Shown one piece after another: positions 1-12,400 of a stretch of DNA of 64,000 nucleotides (position 1 is the stretch's first letter; each line of letters begins with the position of its first letter). This DNA is from Nematostella vectensis. Taxonomy: Eukaryota; Cnidaria; Anthozoa; Actiniaria; Edwardsiidae. A model generated the notes under the pieces. It saw nothing but the letters and a program-made list of their open reading frames with translations. It was not told where the DNA came from and searched no databases. The position numbers and the translations under genes were made by a program. Where the stretch lies: the NCBI RefSeq assembly GCF_932526225.1, contig NC_064043.1, positions 12,274,085-12,338,084 on the forward strand. Reading direction: 5' to 3'.

Positions 1-126
1 GAAGTGTAAAGCAAAAAGCATGCACGGCTGGACACCTGCACCAGAAAAATTGAGAGCGTGGACGAAGCACTTTTTAACTATATACATATGCCCCCCCCCC
101 CCCCCTTCCCCACGGCTGATTCTTAC

Positions 127-2532
127 CGTCCTTGCTGGAGTTGAGGGTGGCTATCCCATCCGCCAATGCCGCATGCCTGACCAACTGACCTCTGCCTCAG
201 AGCCTGAACTAAAACAAAGGGATTTTTTAAGGCACGGCACGATTTTGGCCTACGACTTGTAGTATACAACTTCAAGTCGTGCCGTGTAGATGGGCCTTTA
301 CACGATAAAAGGAAATAATATCGTTAAAAGTTTCCACGCTCTATCGATGACGATGAATTCGCCAGAATCTTTCACTGTTGCGAGTTCAATGCAAAGGAAC
401 CGTAGGTTTCACGAGCGAACTAAATCCATTTGAATCACTAAAAATCAAACCTTCCTTCCATGAAAACGGCATAATAATAAAATAACATCTTTAAAAATAA
501 TAAGATATGTCAATAGTTATTAAAACCAAAACATGTACCATGGTGCCATGATCAATACAGACCTAATCGCATCACTCTTTTTCGGTGCCCGCTAAGTGCC
601 ATACCAGCGGTCTCTAGCGCATGCTCCGTGAGGCCCAGGAGTGCTTCAAGGCTGGAGAATCCAGCAGCGAAGAGTCCTTCTAGGAACTGACTCAGTCCCA
701 GGCTCTCTAGAAGTGCACTCACTACACGATCGTCTGAATATCAAGACAAATTTACCATAAGGTAAAAAAGTAATTTCTCGTTACAACAGCAGCTTTAAAC
801 AGTTTGGGGATCTCGAAATGAAGTCAATTTTATTCAGCCTCTACAATTAACAGTTTAATTCAATATAATGCATAGTATTGCTATTTTTTTCATAAGAACC
901 TTTTTATAAGAACGTTCAGCCTGAGATTTCAACAAACTTTTTATTGTGATGTGTTCTAAAATGCAGAATCATTTTGCCTTGACAATACCAACCATAAATA
1001 TTTCTATTGATTTGTTTAATTCTCTTCTAATAGTTCATTGGGTACTATATTTTTATACACTTAAAATTAAAGAACATACTTAAGAACATTTTCAGCCTCG
1101 AAATACTCCAAATATAAGAATGGCCCAGCCTCAACTGAAAATTGGACGTTCTTATAAAAAAAAAGGGTATATGCTGGCAAATTACCCAGAAGACATTGGA
1201 GATTAGGTTGGGACGCGCTTATGCATAACAACACAGGGTCTCGATTGGGAAGGGGGGGGGGGGGGGGTCTGCATGTCGGTAGTCAGTTTTCCATAATTTG
1301 TCGGTAGTCGGTAAGAATTACCGGTCTTTCTCGGTAGTCGGTGAATCTAAGCTATGTTCGCTTTTGTACTAGATTTCACGTATAAACAAGATTTAACATT
1401 ATTTAGGATTGATTAGTAATTAATAACTTATTGATAATAAATTAATTATGGCGGTTAAAAATTGACTGAAGAAAAGTTGATGCAACAGGAAATACATAGT
1501 GCAGATTCTGAAATGGCCGAATTTAAGTAGATTGACGATGGAAGTAAAGAGTAAAAATACCGGAAATAATAAAATTTCGGTAGTCGGCAAATATTTTTTG
1601 TCGCTAGCCACTAGTTTTTTTTTCATGTTTGTCGGTAGTCAGTTAACTTTTTAAGCCGTTTGTCGCTAGTCGGTTAACCCCATCCAGGCCCTGACAACAG
1701 GCCAAAGTGCCTGATTAAAATGCTAATCGTTTAGGTGAAATGACAAAGCCACTGAAATGAGTTAAAACGCTGACAGTAGAGTAATGTTATTTCGTGCAGA
1801 TTTGGAAAATACAACTAGTGCAGACCAGACCGGCTTTTTAAAACACACTAGACACTAACCAAAAGAAAAGCCAAAAAAGAAAAGAGCAATCACTCATTGT
1901 TCAAAACAAAACGAAAGCAGAACCATACTGATTATCTTGTCTTTATTCTAAATGAATTTAAAAAACCAAAAATAGCAAGTAATGAAAATAAAAAAAACAA
2001 TCACTAATTGTTCAAACAAACAAAAAAGCAAACGCAGTCTTCAAGACTAATAACGGGTGGAGACAAACCATGCTTTTTTTTACTGCTTCGAATAAAGACA
2101 ATAAACGAAAAGTCATTGTTAACTATTCTCTATACAGTGGAATTGCAGCGGCATTTAGACACAGGTGGGTGCATTATGTGACGAACAAATCAGACATAAT
2201 AGGGAAAACAGACTCAGCTGCATTTACCTTTGTTCAATAAATATCCGTTTCAAATAGATATTTTGTAAGTTTTAAAAATTCCTTGCTGACTTTGCGAAAT
2301 TATTTTTTCTTATACAAAAGTAATGCCTTTCACTCAAATTTAGCAAAATATTACCTTCATATAGTGCAATGGCCAATGTTTTTCTGTCTTCGGCATCTGA
2401 GATAACATGTTCATTGTCCTCGGTTTCCATATAAATAATGTCTTGCATAGAAGTGAACCCAGAATTCTCGAGTCCGTTTAACAAGTGATGTAGCCCTTTG
2501 CTTTTAAAAAAATCAATGACCCTGTCTTCCAT
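127..2532 (-). CDS. Tandem SAM-domain protein, 5' part (continues past left edge)
   Basis: Three exons join in phase: 2532-2355 (ATG, 59 codons plus 1 nt), 733-563 (56 codons plus 2 and 1 nt) and 208-127. Exon 1 is a helical domain of about 60 residues starting MEDRVIDFFKSKGLHHLL, with the leucine and glycine spacing of a SAM domain. Exon 2 starts with a split Asp codon and gives a second SAM domain (VVSALLESLGLSQFLEGLF, ending GHRKRVMRL). Exon 3 finishes its last helix (VQALRQRS) and enters a polar linker; its donor GTAAGA at 126 sends the gene out of the window. Each SAM domain fills one exon, which suggests exon duplication. SAM domains polymerise or bind other SAM proteins. Tandem SAMs occur in SARM1 among others, but nothing here proves a TIR or ankyrin partner, so I leave the gene unnamed. 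A TGA at 552-554 would end the protein if the 563 donor were skipped. Confidence 0.72.
898..1167. mobile_element. Short inverted-repeat element (MITE-like), intron of SAM gene
   Basis: The left end reads TTTTTATAAGAACGTTC and the right end gives its inverse (GACGTTCTTATAAAAA). The interior has no ORF. A diverged relative without clear ends lies at about 34490-34690: both share the runs around GATGTGTTCTA.AATGCA, AAGAACAT and GCCCAGCCTCA. Confidence 0.5.
1234..1693. mobile_element. hAT-like non-autonomous element with repeated TCGGTAGTCGGT motif
   Basis: Begins CAGGGTC and ends GGCCCTG, as hAT-type ends do. The six bases ACAACA directly abut both ends (1228-1233 and 1694-1699), a likely target-site duplication. 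Inside, the motif TCGGTAGTCGGT and variants recur near both ends and a G run sits at about 1251-1267. No transposase ORF. It lies in the first intron of the SAM gene. Confidence 0.55.
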
Positions 2533-3246
2533 TATTATAACGACGTGAGAAAAAGCAGTTTCCTATATAAGACACCTTTACTCTACGCTGACATGTTTAA
2601 AAATGGTTTCTTTTCTACTCTTAAAACGCGCGGATTGCAAGCGAGTTTTTAGCGCCGAGACAATACAATTCACTTGTCCTGGGAATAATAATTGACATAT
2701 AATCATATTGGAGAGAACAAAGGATTTTTTATTTCTCTTCCGGTAAAATAACAAGTAATTTTTTGGAAAAACGTTATCGATACCACTAGTGAAATACCAA
2801 AAAAATATTTTGTGAGTGGAAATATGTAACAATTGGGACTTGCAAGGTTTATTTTTTATTGAAATTTGAGAAAATGCTTGACTGAGAAGACATCAAGACG
2901 ACGGTTAAGTCAGAAGACTCTTTGAGTGAAACACGTGGCATAATCAGGGATGGAAATTCTAGGTTTTACAAAAGCTTTTGTTTACCTTTAAGCGTCGTAT
3001 CAAACCTTGGCAAATTCCAATAGCCAACATGAAACGACTCGTTTTGTAAGCTCCTGGGGCCCAATTTGATGACAGGAAGTCGAAGTCAAATTTTTCGTCT
3101 TTTTGTTTATATTTTTGGAAATTTACTAGCGGCACCGCCAACGTACAAATTGGTTAGTTTATTCCATTACAAATAACAGACTTTTTCTATAAAAAAAAAA
3201 GAATTTGTATAAAGACTTCTCAACACCAAACTTATCAACAATTTCC

Positions 3247-3467
3247 TTAAACCTGCATTCGCACGAGATTATATTTCCGGTCAATTACTTAACAATCTCC
3301 TATGATTTTTAACGGAAAACTCCATAAAATATAAAGCAGTGTGGTTTGAACCTTTTTTTCTAGGACATGATCGATAATTTAGAGCTGATAGCCGGTTAAA
3401 TAGCACGGGTTCTTGTGTCGGTTTTTGTCAGCCAGCCGGAAGTAAACTGGAGAAATTGCCGCTTTAA
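3247..3467. mobile_element. TTAA-flanked MITE, degenerate copy
   Basis: TTAA lies at 3247-3250 and 3464-3467. The right end (CCGGAAGTAAACTGG...GCCGCTTTAA) matches the right end of the 6058-6311 copy. The left end (TTAAACCTGCATTCGCAC) is a diverged version of that copy's left end. Internal stretches such as the one around TTTTTAACGGAAAA are shared in inverse orientation. Confidence 0.55.
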
Positions 3468-4058
3468 CGAATATCTTTAAAAGGGTACGATATATAATGT
3501 TCTTGTTGAAAAGATTCTCCTCAAAGGGTTATAAAATCAAAGTTTCTCTCGCACACAATCGAAAAGGCACCTCTGTGCATCTCTCTTGAACTTTAGACAG
3601 TCTGTACATAGAGACTAAAAGAGCTCTTAGCTAAATGTCAATTCTGTCAGCTCTTTTGAAATGCCACTAAGAATAGGAGAGATGCACTCTCGCGATATCA
3701 GTAGGGCCATTGTAATGGTCAACAGAGTTAAGATGATACCTCTCTTGCCCACTCAAACTTAACCTTGAGCTTTTGTTTGAAACTTATCTTCAAGCCTAGT
3801 GAGTTGGGGGCGGAGTAGTGCAATCTGGGCATGCTTGAAACAGTTCTTTATTTCGATGATTTTTCATGGGACGTCAAAAAAAAAACAAAAAAAAAAACAA
3901 GGAATCATACCATTGTTCATATTGTGTGAATAATGCCAGGCGCCCTAGCCAGAATTCGGGCAATGTGCGTCTAGTTTGTGTACCCGCTGACCACCAAATG
4001 TACCCGGGTGGTAGTTTGACCGACCTTTGTCCCCAGGGTCTTCTGGGTAATCTTCAAT

Positions 4059-4232
4059 ATGGCGTCAGAGAATTATACAGAAAAGCCGGAGGATGAAGTT
4101 GACTTTAGACCCACCCCAATTCTTTTACCCAACGCGTTGCGTACTTACTGTCACGTTGTTGATGCTGCTGAAGGCGGAAAAATTCAGAAAAATAAACAAA
4201 AGAAAAAACAACAACTGGATTGTTGTTGCTAA
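4059..4232 (+). CDS. Possible small protein or first exon (57 codons)
   Basis: ATG follows CTTCAAT and opens MASENYTEKPEDEVDFRPTP, then ILLPNALRTYCHVVDAAEGG and a lysine/glutamine tail ending CCC before TAA. The acidic start and sensible residue mix look more coding than the surroundings, and the sequence before the ATG resembles other 5' leaders in this window. I do not recognise a family. No strong donor follows, so it is either a complete micro-protein, a retro-copy fragment or chance. Confidence 0.25.
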   Translation: MASENYTEKPEDEVDFRPTPILLPNALRTYCHVVDAAEGGKIQKNKQKKKQQLDCCC

Positions 4233-5939
4233 CATTTTTCGGATCCATGCCAATTTTCGTCTTTCCTCGCCTGGCACATTTTTAAAAGTGTATTTTCGGT
4301 TGAATTAGGTAAATTAAGTTGAATATAAAAGATTGCATTTCAAGATTTCTTCACATAATTTGTGCTCCAATATTGAAAAAAACGCGTATAACAAGGGTTC
4401 TTTAATTGTCTTTATTCTTTCAACTGACATTATATGGTACACAATGATGTACTAAATAGGGGTACAGTCTAACAACTTCCCTTTCAACAGTCAAATTCCT
4501 TGTAGACACGCCTGCGGAGTTATCCGCTGATCAGAGCTCAAGGCAGGCAGCAAAAGTGGTGAAATGGTAGAATGAGATGTGTCACTGCAATTTTGTATTG
4601 GGACACAGAAAGCAGGCCATGCCAAAAACTTTGACAAATCAAAGTTTCTTTTGAAGACATGTCGTAGTGACCCAGCTAATCAGATTACGTGGTATAGAAG
4701 AATTTCTAACGCATACATCGTTGTTTTAACTCCGTCAAAGTTGTACCGCGTGGCCCAGTTTTTGTGTCCTCAATAAAAATATTCTTCAAACTCAAAATTG
4801 TCTAGACAATCTCCATTATGGCTTGCACCAATCAAGACACTTTGATTGGTAGGCACTTTAGTGGTTTTTGATCTTGGAACCTCACTACAAAATGCCGCTG
4901 ACCAATCAAAAAGCAGAAAGTTCAGAATTTGAATGACAGGACGACAATCAAGAAATTGGAAAACATTGAGATATTTCGCAAACTATTTGCAGTAGGTTGA
5001 CCTAAACATATTTCTAGCAGTAATACATTGTTCCTTCCAAAAACAAAAACACAGAAATTTGACTGTAATTGGGCGCAGTTGTTCATAGTTAGTGATATTT
5101 TTTTACCTACTTAGTAGTGATATTTTTTTACCTATTTAGTACTGTTGAGCATTTGTATTCGACTGCTGCTCTCTCCTCGAGTACTCAAAACGCTTCTAAA
5201 GCAATTGGAACATTCAATATTTCAATAAATAAATACCCCTTTAACAGTGGTGTAACAATATTTTCGTAATAAAAATTGTTCGTACTATGTAAAATAACTA
5301 GAGGACCAAAGTAGGTCAAAGTGTGCTGGAAGATATGGAATATGGAGCACAAGTCTGCCACGAACAAGAATGATCAAATATGAATACGAGAATTAAGGAT
5401 AACAATATGACATAAGGAAAAAAGGTAGAATTAAATAGCCACACGCGAGAGTGCAGAAATTAACTCCGGCAGATTTAGCCGGATTTAAGCTTGGTCCTAT
5501 TTGAATAATAGAGCTAAGTTTGGAATAATGATTTGATCTGGATAACCCACATAGATAGACAATAGTCCATCTGACTAATTATACATTAACATCCATTAAT
5601 CTTTCCCTCTCCCCTAGGATAATGAGATATGAATTCGATATATTACTTATCATAATGACAATTTGTTTTTAAGTGACCTATGATACCCCATGTGATTTCA
5701 ACAGAATGTGCACAGAAAAAAGAGAAACATTACAAAAACTAAAGGCAAATACCGTCAACTTAGAGACGCCCATAGAGAGTTAAAATATTAACAATTATCC
5801 CTACACCCCCCCACCAAACATCGATATTATCTTGAATACCTTGAAACGCTGCAGTAAACCATGGTTTACCATCTGAAATGGTTCAAATTAACTTGGTAAG
5901 TCTACAGCATTCCTTAACATGACAACACAACAGCAAAAG

Positions 5940-5999
5940 ATGGCGCCGCGGCGGTCCTATACGAGAGAATACAAGGCATTCCCGCCCTTACTTGCCTAA
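5940..5999 (+). pseudogene. Possible transposase N-terminal remnant
   Basis: A 19-codon ORF starts MAPRRSYTREYK, which resembles the opening of pogo/Tigger-type helix-turn-helix transposases, then stops at TAA. The following 400 bp do not continue the domain. The match is too short to be sure. Confidence 0.15.
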
Positions 6000-6057
6000 C
6001 ATAACTTCTTCAATACGCATGCGCCTTAAACTTATCTCCCCTTTACCCAAACGCTCA

Positions 6058-6311
6058 TTAAAGCCGCATTGTCACCAGTTTGCTTCCGGAGGTCCGTCGG
6101 AAACCTCAACCGTTAAAAGACAAAAGAATCTATTAGAATCCGAGATATTTAACAGGCCATCCGCTCTAAATTATCGATCACATCCTCGAAGAAACTTCCA
6201 ATAGACACACTGCTTTCAATATTTTGAAATATTTTTTGCGTTTTCCGTTAAAAATCATCGGAGATTGCTACGTAATCGACCGGAAGTAAACTGGTGACAA
6301 TGCGGCTTTAA
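6058..6311. mobile_element. TTAA-flanked MITE with 28-bp inverted ends
   Basis: TTAA at 6058-6061 and 6308-6311 flank a 246-bp element. The left end AGCCGCATTGTCACCAGTTT and the right end AACTGGTGACAATGCGGCT are inverse copies; over the full arm to CCGG only one base differs. The TTAA target is what piggyBac-type elements duplicate. There is no ORF, so it would be non-autonomous. It sits just downstream of the flippase stop codon. Confidence 0.7.
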
Positions 6312-6418
6312 GCGTAACAAAACAGTGGCACGTGCATGGCACGGCGGCGAGATTGGTGTGGCGGTTAGACGTAAACCGCAGCTATGGCGTCCCTCTTGAG
6401 TGACGGGATGACGTCTAG

Positions 6419-6472
6419 TCAATCGCCACGAGGCTTCTTGAGGGTCGTGTCGTATCGCCTGATCAGCTCCGC
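6419..6472 (-). CDS. ATP8A: ATP8A last coding exon, isolated behind the satellite
   Basis: The acceptor TTTGACCCGCAG is followed by 17 codons reading [17 protein letters not shown] and TGA. It joins in phase 0 to the exon at 13329-13286 ([14 protein letters not shown]). Together they reproduce the conserved ATP8A C-terminus, in which GYAFSQEE is followed by an IRAYDTTKKK-like basic tail. The intron between them is 6.8 kb and nearly all 56-bp satellite. A gene finder could easily miss this exon and end the protein at the wrong place. Confidence 0.85.
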   Translation of the reverse strand, partial: AELIRRYDTTLKKPRGD

Positions 6473-9400
6473 CTGCGGGTCAAATAGAACGCTATCAGAA
6501 CTACGCAACGAAATGGTACACCGTATGAAATGGCACAACCTATTTTAGAAGAGCAAACAGAAAGCGACCAAATCCTAAAGGAGCAAACAGAACGCGATCA
6601 AAACTACGCAACGAAATGGCCAACCCAATCCTAGAGAAGCAAACAGAACGCGATCAAAACTACGCAACGAAATGGCCAACCCAATCCTAGAGAAGCAAAC
6701 AGAACGCGATCAAAACTACGCAACGAAATGGCCAACCCAATCTTAGAGAAGCAAACAGAACGCGATCAAAACTAAGCAACGAAATGGCCAACCCAATCCT
6801 AGAGAAGCAAACAGAACGCGGTCCAAGCTACGCAACGAAATGGCCAACCCAATCCTAGAGAAGCAAACAGAACGCGATCAAAACTACGCAACGAAATGGC
6901 CAACCCAATCCTGGAGAAGCAAACAGAACGCGATCAAAACTACGCAACGAAATGGCCAACCCAATCCTGGAGAAGCAAACAGAACGCGATCAAAACTATG
7001 CAACGAAATGGCCAACCCAATCCTAGAGAAGCAAACAGAACGCGATCAAAACTACGCAACGAAATGGCCATCCCAATCCTAGAGAAGCAAACAGAACGCG
7101 TTCAAAACTACGCAACGAAATGGCCAACCCAATCCTAGAGAAGCAAACAGAACGCGATCAAAACTACGCAACGAAATGGCCAACCCAATCCTAGAGAAGC
7201 AAACAGAACGCGATCAAAACTACGCAACGAAATGGCCAACCCAATCCTAGAGAAGCAAACAGAACGCGATCAAAACTACGCAACGAAATGGCCAACCCAA
7301 TCCTAGAGAAGCAAACAGAACGCGATCAAAACTACGCAACGAAATGGCCAACCCAATCCTAGAGAAGCACACAGAGCGCGATCAAAACTACGCAACGAAA
7401 TGGCCATCCCAATCCTATAGAAGCACACAAAACGCGATCAAAACTACGCAACGAAATGGCCAACCCAATCCTAGAGAAGCAAACAGAACGCGATGAAAAC
7501 TACGCAACGAAATGGCCAACCCAATCCTAGAGAAGCAAACAGAACGCGATCAAAACTACGCAACGAAATGGCCAACCCAATCCTAGAGAAGCAAACAGAA
7601 CGCGATCAAAACTACGCAACGAAATGGCTAACCCAATCCTAGAGAAGCAAACAGAACGCGATCAAAACTACGCAACGAAATGGCCAACCCAATCCTAGAG
7701 AAGCAAACAGAACGCGATCAAAACTACGCAACGAAATGGCCAACCCAATCCTAGAGAAGCAAACAGAACGCGATCAAAACTACGCAACGAAATGGCCAAC
7801 CCAATCCTAGAGAAGCAAACAGAACGCGATCAAAACTACGCAACGAAATGGCCAACCCAATCCTAGAGAAGCAAACAGAACGCGATCAAAACTACGCAAC
7901 GAAATGGCCAACCCAATCCTAGAGAAGCACACAGAACGCGATCAAAACTACGCAACGAAATGGCCAACCCAATCCTAGAGAAACAAACAGAACGCGATCA
8001 AAACTACGCAACGAAATGGCCAACCCAATCCTAGAGAAGCACACAGAACGCGATCAAAACTACGCAACGAAATGGCCAACCCAATCCTAGTGAAGCAAAC
8101 AGAACGCGATCAAAACTACGCAACGAAATGGCCAACCCAATCCTTGAGAAGCAAACAGAACGCGATCAAAACTACGCAACGAAATGGCCAACCCAATCCT
8201 AGAGAAGCAAACAGAACGCGATCAAAACTACGCAACGAAATGGCCAACCCAATCCTAGAGAAGCACACAGAACGCGATCAAAACTACGCAACGAAATGGC
8301 CAACCCAATCCTAGAGAAGCACACAGAACGCGATCAAAACTACGCAACGAAATGGCCAACCCAATCCTAGAGAAGCACACAGAACGCGATCAAAACTACG
8401 CAACGAAATGGCCAACCCAATCCTAGAGAAACAAACAGAACGCGATCAAAACTACGCAACGAAATGGCCAACCCAATCCTAGAGAAGCACACAGAACGCG
8501 ATCAAAACTACGCAACGAAATGGCCAACCCTATCCTAGAGAAACAAACAGAACGCGATCAAAACTACGCAACGAAATGGCCAACCCAATCCTAGAGAAGC
8601 ACACAGAACGCGATCAAAACTACGCAACGAAATGGCCAACCCAATCCTAGAGAAACAAAAAGAACGCGATCAAAACTACGCAACGAAATGGCCAACCCAA
8701 TCCTAGAGAAGCACACAGAACGCGATCAAAACTACGCAACGAAATGGCCAACCCAATCCTAGAGAAGCAAACAGAACGCGATCAAAACTACGCAACGAAA
8801 TGGCCAACCCAATCCTAGAGAAGCAAACAGAACGCGATCAAAACTACGCAACAAAATGGCCAACCCAATCCTAGAGAAGCAAACAGAACGCGATCAAAAC
8901 TACGCAACGAAATGGCCAACCCAATCCTAGAGAAGCAAACAGAACGCGATCAAAACTACGCAACGAAATGGCCAACCCAATCCTGGAGAAGCAAACAGAA
9001 CGCGATCAAAACTACGCAACGAAATGGCCAACCCAATCCTTGAGAAGCAAACAGAACGCGATCAAAACTACGCAACGGAATGGCCAACCCAATCCTAGAG
9101 AAGCAAACAGAACGCGATCAAAACTACGCAACGAAATGGCCAACCCAATCCTAGAGAAGCAAACAGAACGCGATCAAAACTACGCAACGAAATGGTCAAC
9201 CCAATCCTAGAGAAGCAAACAGAACGCGATCAAAACTACGCAACGAAATGGCCAACCCAATCCTAGAGAAGCACACAGAACGCGATCAAAACTACGCAAC
9301 GAAATGGCCAACCCAATCCTAGAGAAGCAAACAGAACGCGATCAAAACTACGCAACGAAATGGCCAACCCAATCCTAGAGAAGCACACAGAACGCGATCC

Positions 9401-12400
9401 AAGCTACGCAACGAAATGGCCAACCCAATCCTAGAGAAGCACACAGAACGCGATCCAAGCTACGCAACGAAATGGCCAACCCAATCCTAGAGAAGCAAAC
9501 AGAACGCGATCAAAACTACGCAACGAAATGGCCAACCCAATCCTAGAGAAGCAAACAGAACGCGATCAAAACTACGCAACGAAATGGTCAACCCAATCTT
9601 AGAGAAGCAAACAGAACGCGATCAAAACTACGCAACGAAATGGCCAACCCAATCCTAGAGAAGCACACAGAACGCGATCAAAACTACGCAACGAAATGGC
9701 CAACCCAATCCTAGAGAAGCACACAGAACGCGATCAAAACTACGCAACGAAATGGCCAACCCAATCCTAGAGAAGCACACAGAACGCGATCAAAACTACG
9801 CAACGAAATGGCCAACCCAATCCTAGAGAAGCACACAGAACGCGATCAAAACTACGCAACGAAATGGCCAACCCAATCCTAGAGAAGCACACAGAACGCG
9901 ATCAAAACTACGCAACGAAATGGCCAACCCAATCCTAGAGAAGCACACAGAACGCGATCAAAACTACGCAACGAAATGGCCAACCCAATCCTAGAGAAGC
10001 ACACAGAACGCGATCAAAACTACGCAACGAAATGGCCAACCCAATCCTAGAGAAGCAAACAGAACGCGATCAAAACTACGCAACGAAATGGCCAACCCAA
10101 TCCTAGAGAAGCAAACAGAACGCGATCAAAACTACGCAACGAAATGGCCAACCCAATCCTGGAGAAGCAAACAGAACGCGATCAAAACTACGCAACGAAA
10201 TGGCCAACCCAATCCTTGAGAAGCAAACAGAACGCGATCAAAACTACGCAACGGAATGGCCAACCCAATCCTAGAGAAGCAAACAGAACGCGATCAAAAC
10301 TACGCAACGAAATGGCCAACCCAATCCTAGAGAAGCAAACAGAACGCGATCAAAACTACGCAACGAAATGGTCAACCCAATCCTAGAGAAGCAAACAGAA
10401 CGCGATCAAAACTACGCAACGAAATGGCCAACCCAATCCTAGAGAAGCACACAGAACGCGATCAAAACTACGCAACGAAATGGCCAACCCAATCCTAGAG
10501 AAGCAAACAGAACGCGATCAAAACTACGCAACGAAATGGCCAACCCAATCCTAGAGAAGCACACAGAACGCGATCCAAGCTACGCAACGAAATGGCCAAC
10601 CCAATCCTAGAGAAGCACACAGAACGCGATCCAAGCTACGCAACGAAATGGCCAACCCAATCCTAGAGAAGCAAACAGAACGCGATCAAAACTACGCAAC
10701 GAAATGGCCAACCCAATCCTAGAGAAGCAAACAGAACGCGATCAAAACTACGCAACGAAATGGTCAACCCAATCCTAGAGAAGCAAACAGAACGCGATCA
10801 AAACTACGCAACGAAATGGCCAACCCAATCCTAGAGAAGCACACAGAACGCGATCAAAACTACGCAACGAAATGGCCAACCCAATCCTAGAGAAGCAAAC
10901 AGAACGCGATCAAAACTACGCAACGAAATGGCCAACCCAATCCTAGAGAAGCACACAGAACGCGATCAAAACTACGCAACGAAATGGCCAACCCAATCCT
11001 AGAGAAGCACACAGAACGCGATCAAAACTACGCAACGAAATGGCCAACCCAATCCTAGAGAAGCACACAGAACGCGATCAAAACTACGCAACGAAATGGC
11101 CAACCCAATCCTAGAGAAGCACACAGAACGCGATCAAAACTACGCAACGAAATGGCCAACCCAATCCTAGAGAAGCAAACAGAACGCGATCAAAACTACG
11201 CAACGAAATGGCCAACCCAATCCTAGAGAAGCACACAGAACGCGATCAAAACTACGCAACGAAATGGCCAACCCAATCCTAGAGAAGCACACAGAACGCG
11301 ATCAAAACTACGCAACGAAATGGCCAACCCAATCCTAGAGAAGCAAACAGAACGCGATCAAAACTACGCAACGAAATGGCCAACCCAATCCTAGAGAAGC
11401 ACACAGAACGCGATCAAAACTACGCAACGAAATGGCCAACCCAATCCTAGAGAAGCACACAGAACGCGATCAAAACTACGCAACGAAATGGCCAACCCAA
11501 TTCTAGAGAAGCACACAGAACGCGATCAAAACTACGCAACGAAATGGCCAACCCAATCCTAGAGAAACAAACAGAACGCGATCAAAACTACGCAACGAAA
11601 TGGCCAACCCAATCCTAGAGAAACAAACAGAACGCGATCAAAACTACGCAACGAAATGGCCAACCCAATCCTAGAGAAGCACACAGAACGCGATCAAAAC
11701 TACGCAACGAAATGGCCAACCCAATCCTAGAGAAGCAAACAGAACGCGATCAAAACTACGCAACGAAATGGCCAACCCAATCCTGGAGAAGCAAACAGAA
11801 CGCGATCAAAACTACGCAACGAAATGGCCAACCCAATCCTAGAGAAGCACACAGAACGCGATCAAAACTACGCAACGAAATGGCCAACCCAATCCTGGAG
11901 AAGCAAACAGAACGCGATCAAAACTATGCAACGAAATGGCCAACCCAATCCTAGAGAAGCAAACAGAACGCGATCAAAACTACGCAACGAAATGGCCATC
12001 CCAATCCTAGAGAAGCAAACAGAACGCGATCAAAACTACGCAACGAAATGGCCAACCCAATCCTAGAGAAGCAAACAGAACGCGATCAAAACTACGCAAC
12101 GAAATGGCCAACCCAATCCTAGAGAAGCAAACAGAACGCGATCAAAACTACGCAACGAAATGGCCAACCCAATCCTAGAGAAGCAAACAGAACGCGATCA
12201 AAACTACGCAACGAAATGGCCAACCCAATCCTAGAGAAGCACACAGAACGCGATCAAAACTACGCAACGAAATGGCCAACCCAATCCTAGAGAAGCACAC
12301 AGAACGCGATCAAAACTACGCAACGAAATGGCCAACCCAATCCTAGAGAAGCAAACAGAACGCGATCAAAACTACGCAACGAAATGGCCAACCCAATCCT

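Larger units (their letters stand above)
2533..6418. other. Intergenic region between SAM gene and flippase 3' end
   Basis: Mostly AT-rich sequence without a convincing gene. It holds two TTAA-flanked MITEs (3247-3467 and 6058-6311), a small ATG-led ORF at 4059-4232 and a 19-codon transposase-like remnant at 5940-5999. A CCAAT-rich stretch with a direct repeat of AGTGATATTTTTTTACCTA lies near 5090-5140. Confidence 0.5.

Noticed and set aside
3866-4096. 76-codon frame MGRQKKNKKKNKESYHC
   Set aside because: Its start is an A-rich run and the frame conflicts with the more protein-like 4059 ORF.
6384-6545. Plus-strand ATG-led frame [15 protein letters not shown]...
   Set aside because: Lies opposite the last ATP8A exon, which has clear family support, and runs into degenerate satellite.
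6840-12066. Many 80-codon frames [20 protein letters not shown]
   Set aside because: Produced by three-unit cycles of the 56-bp satellite, each closed by the same TAG; no splice signals or upstream gene.
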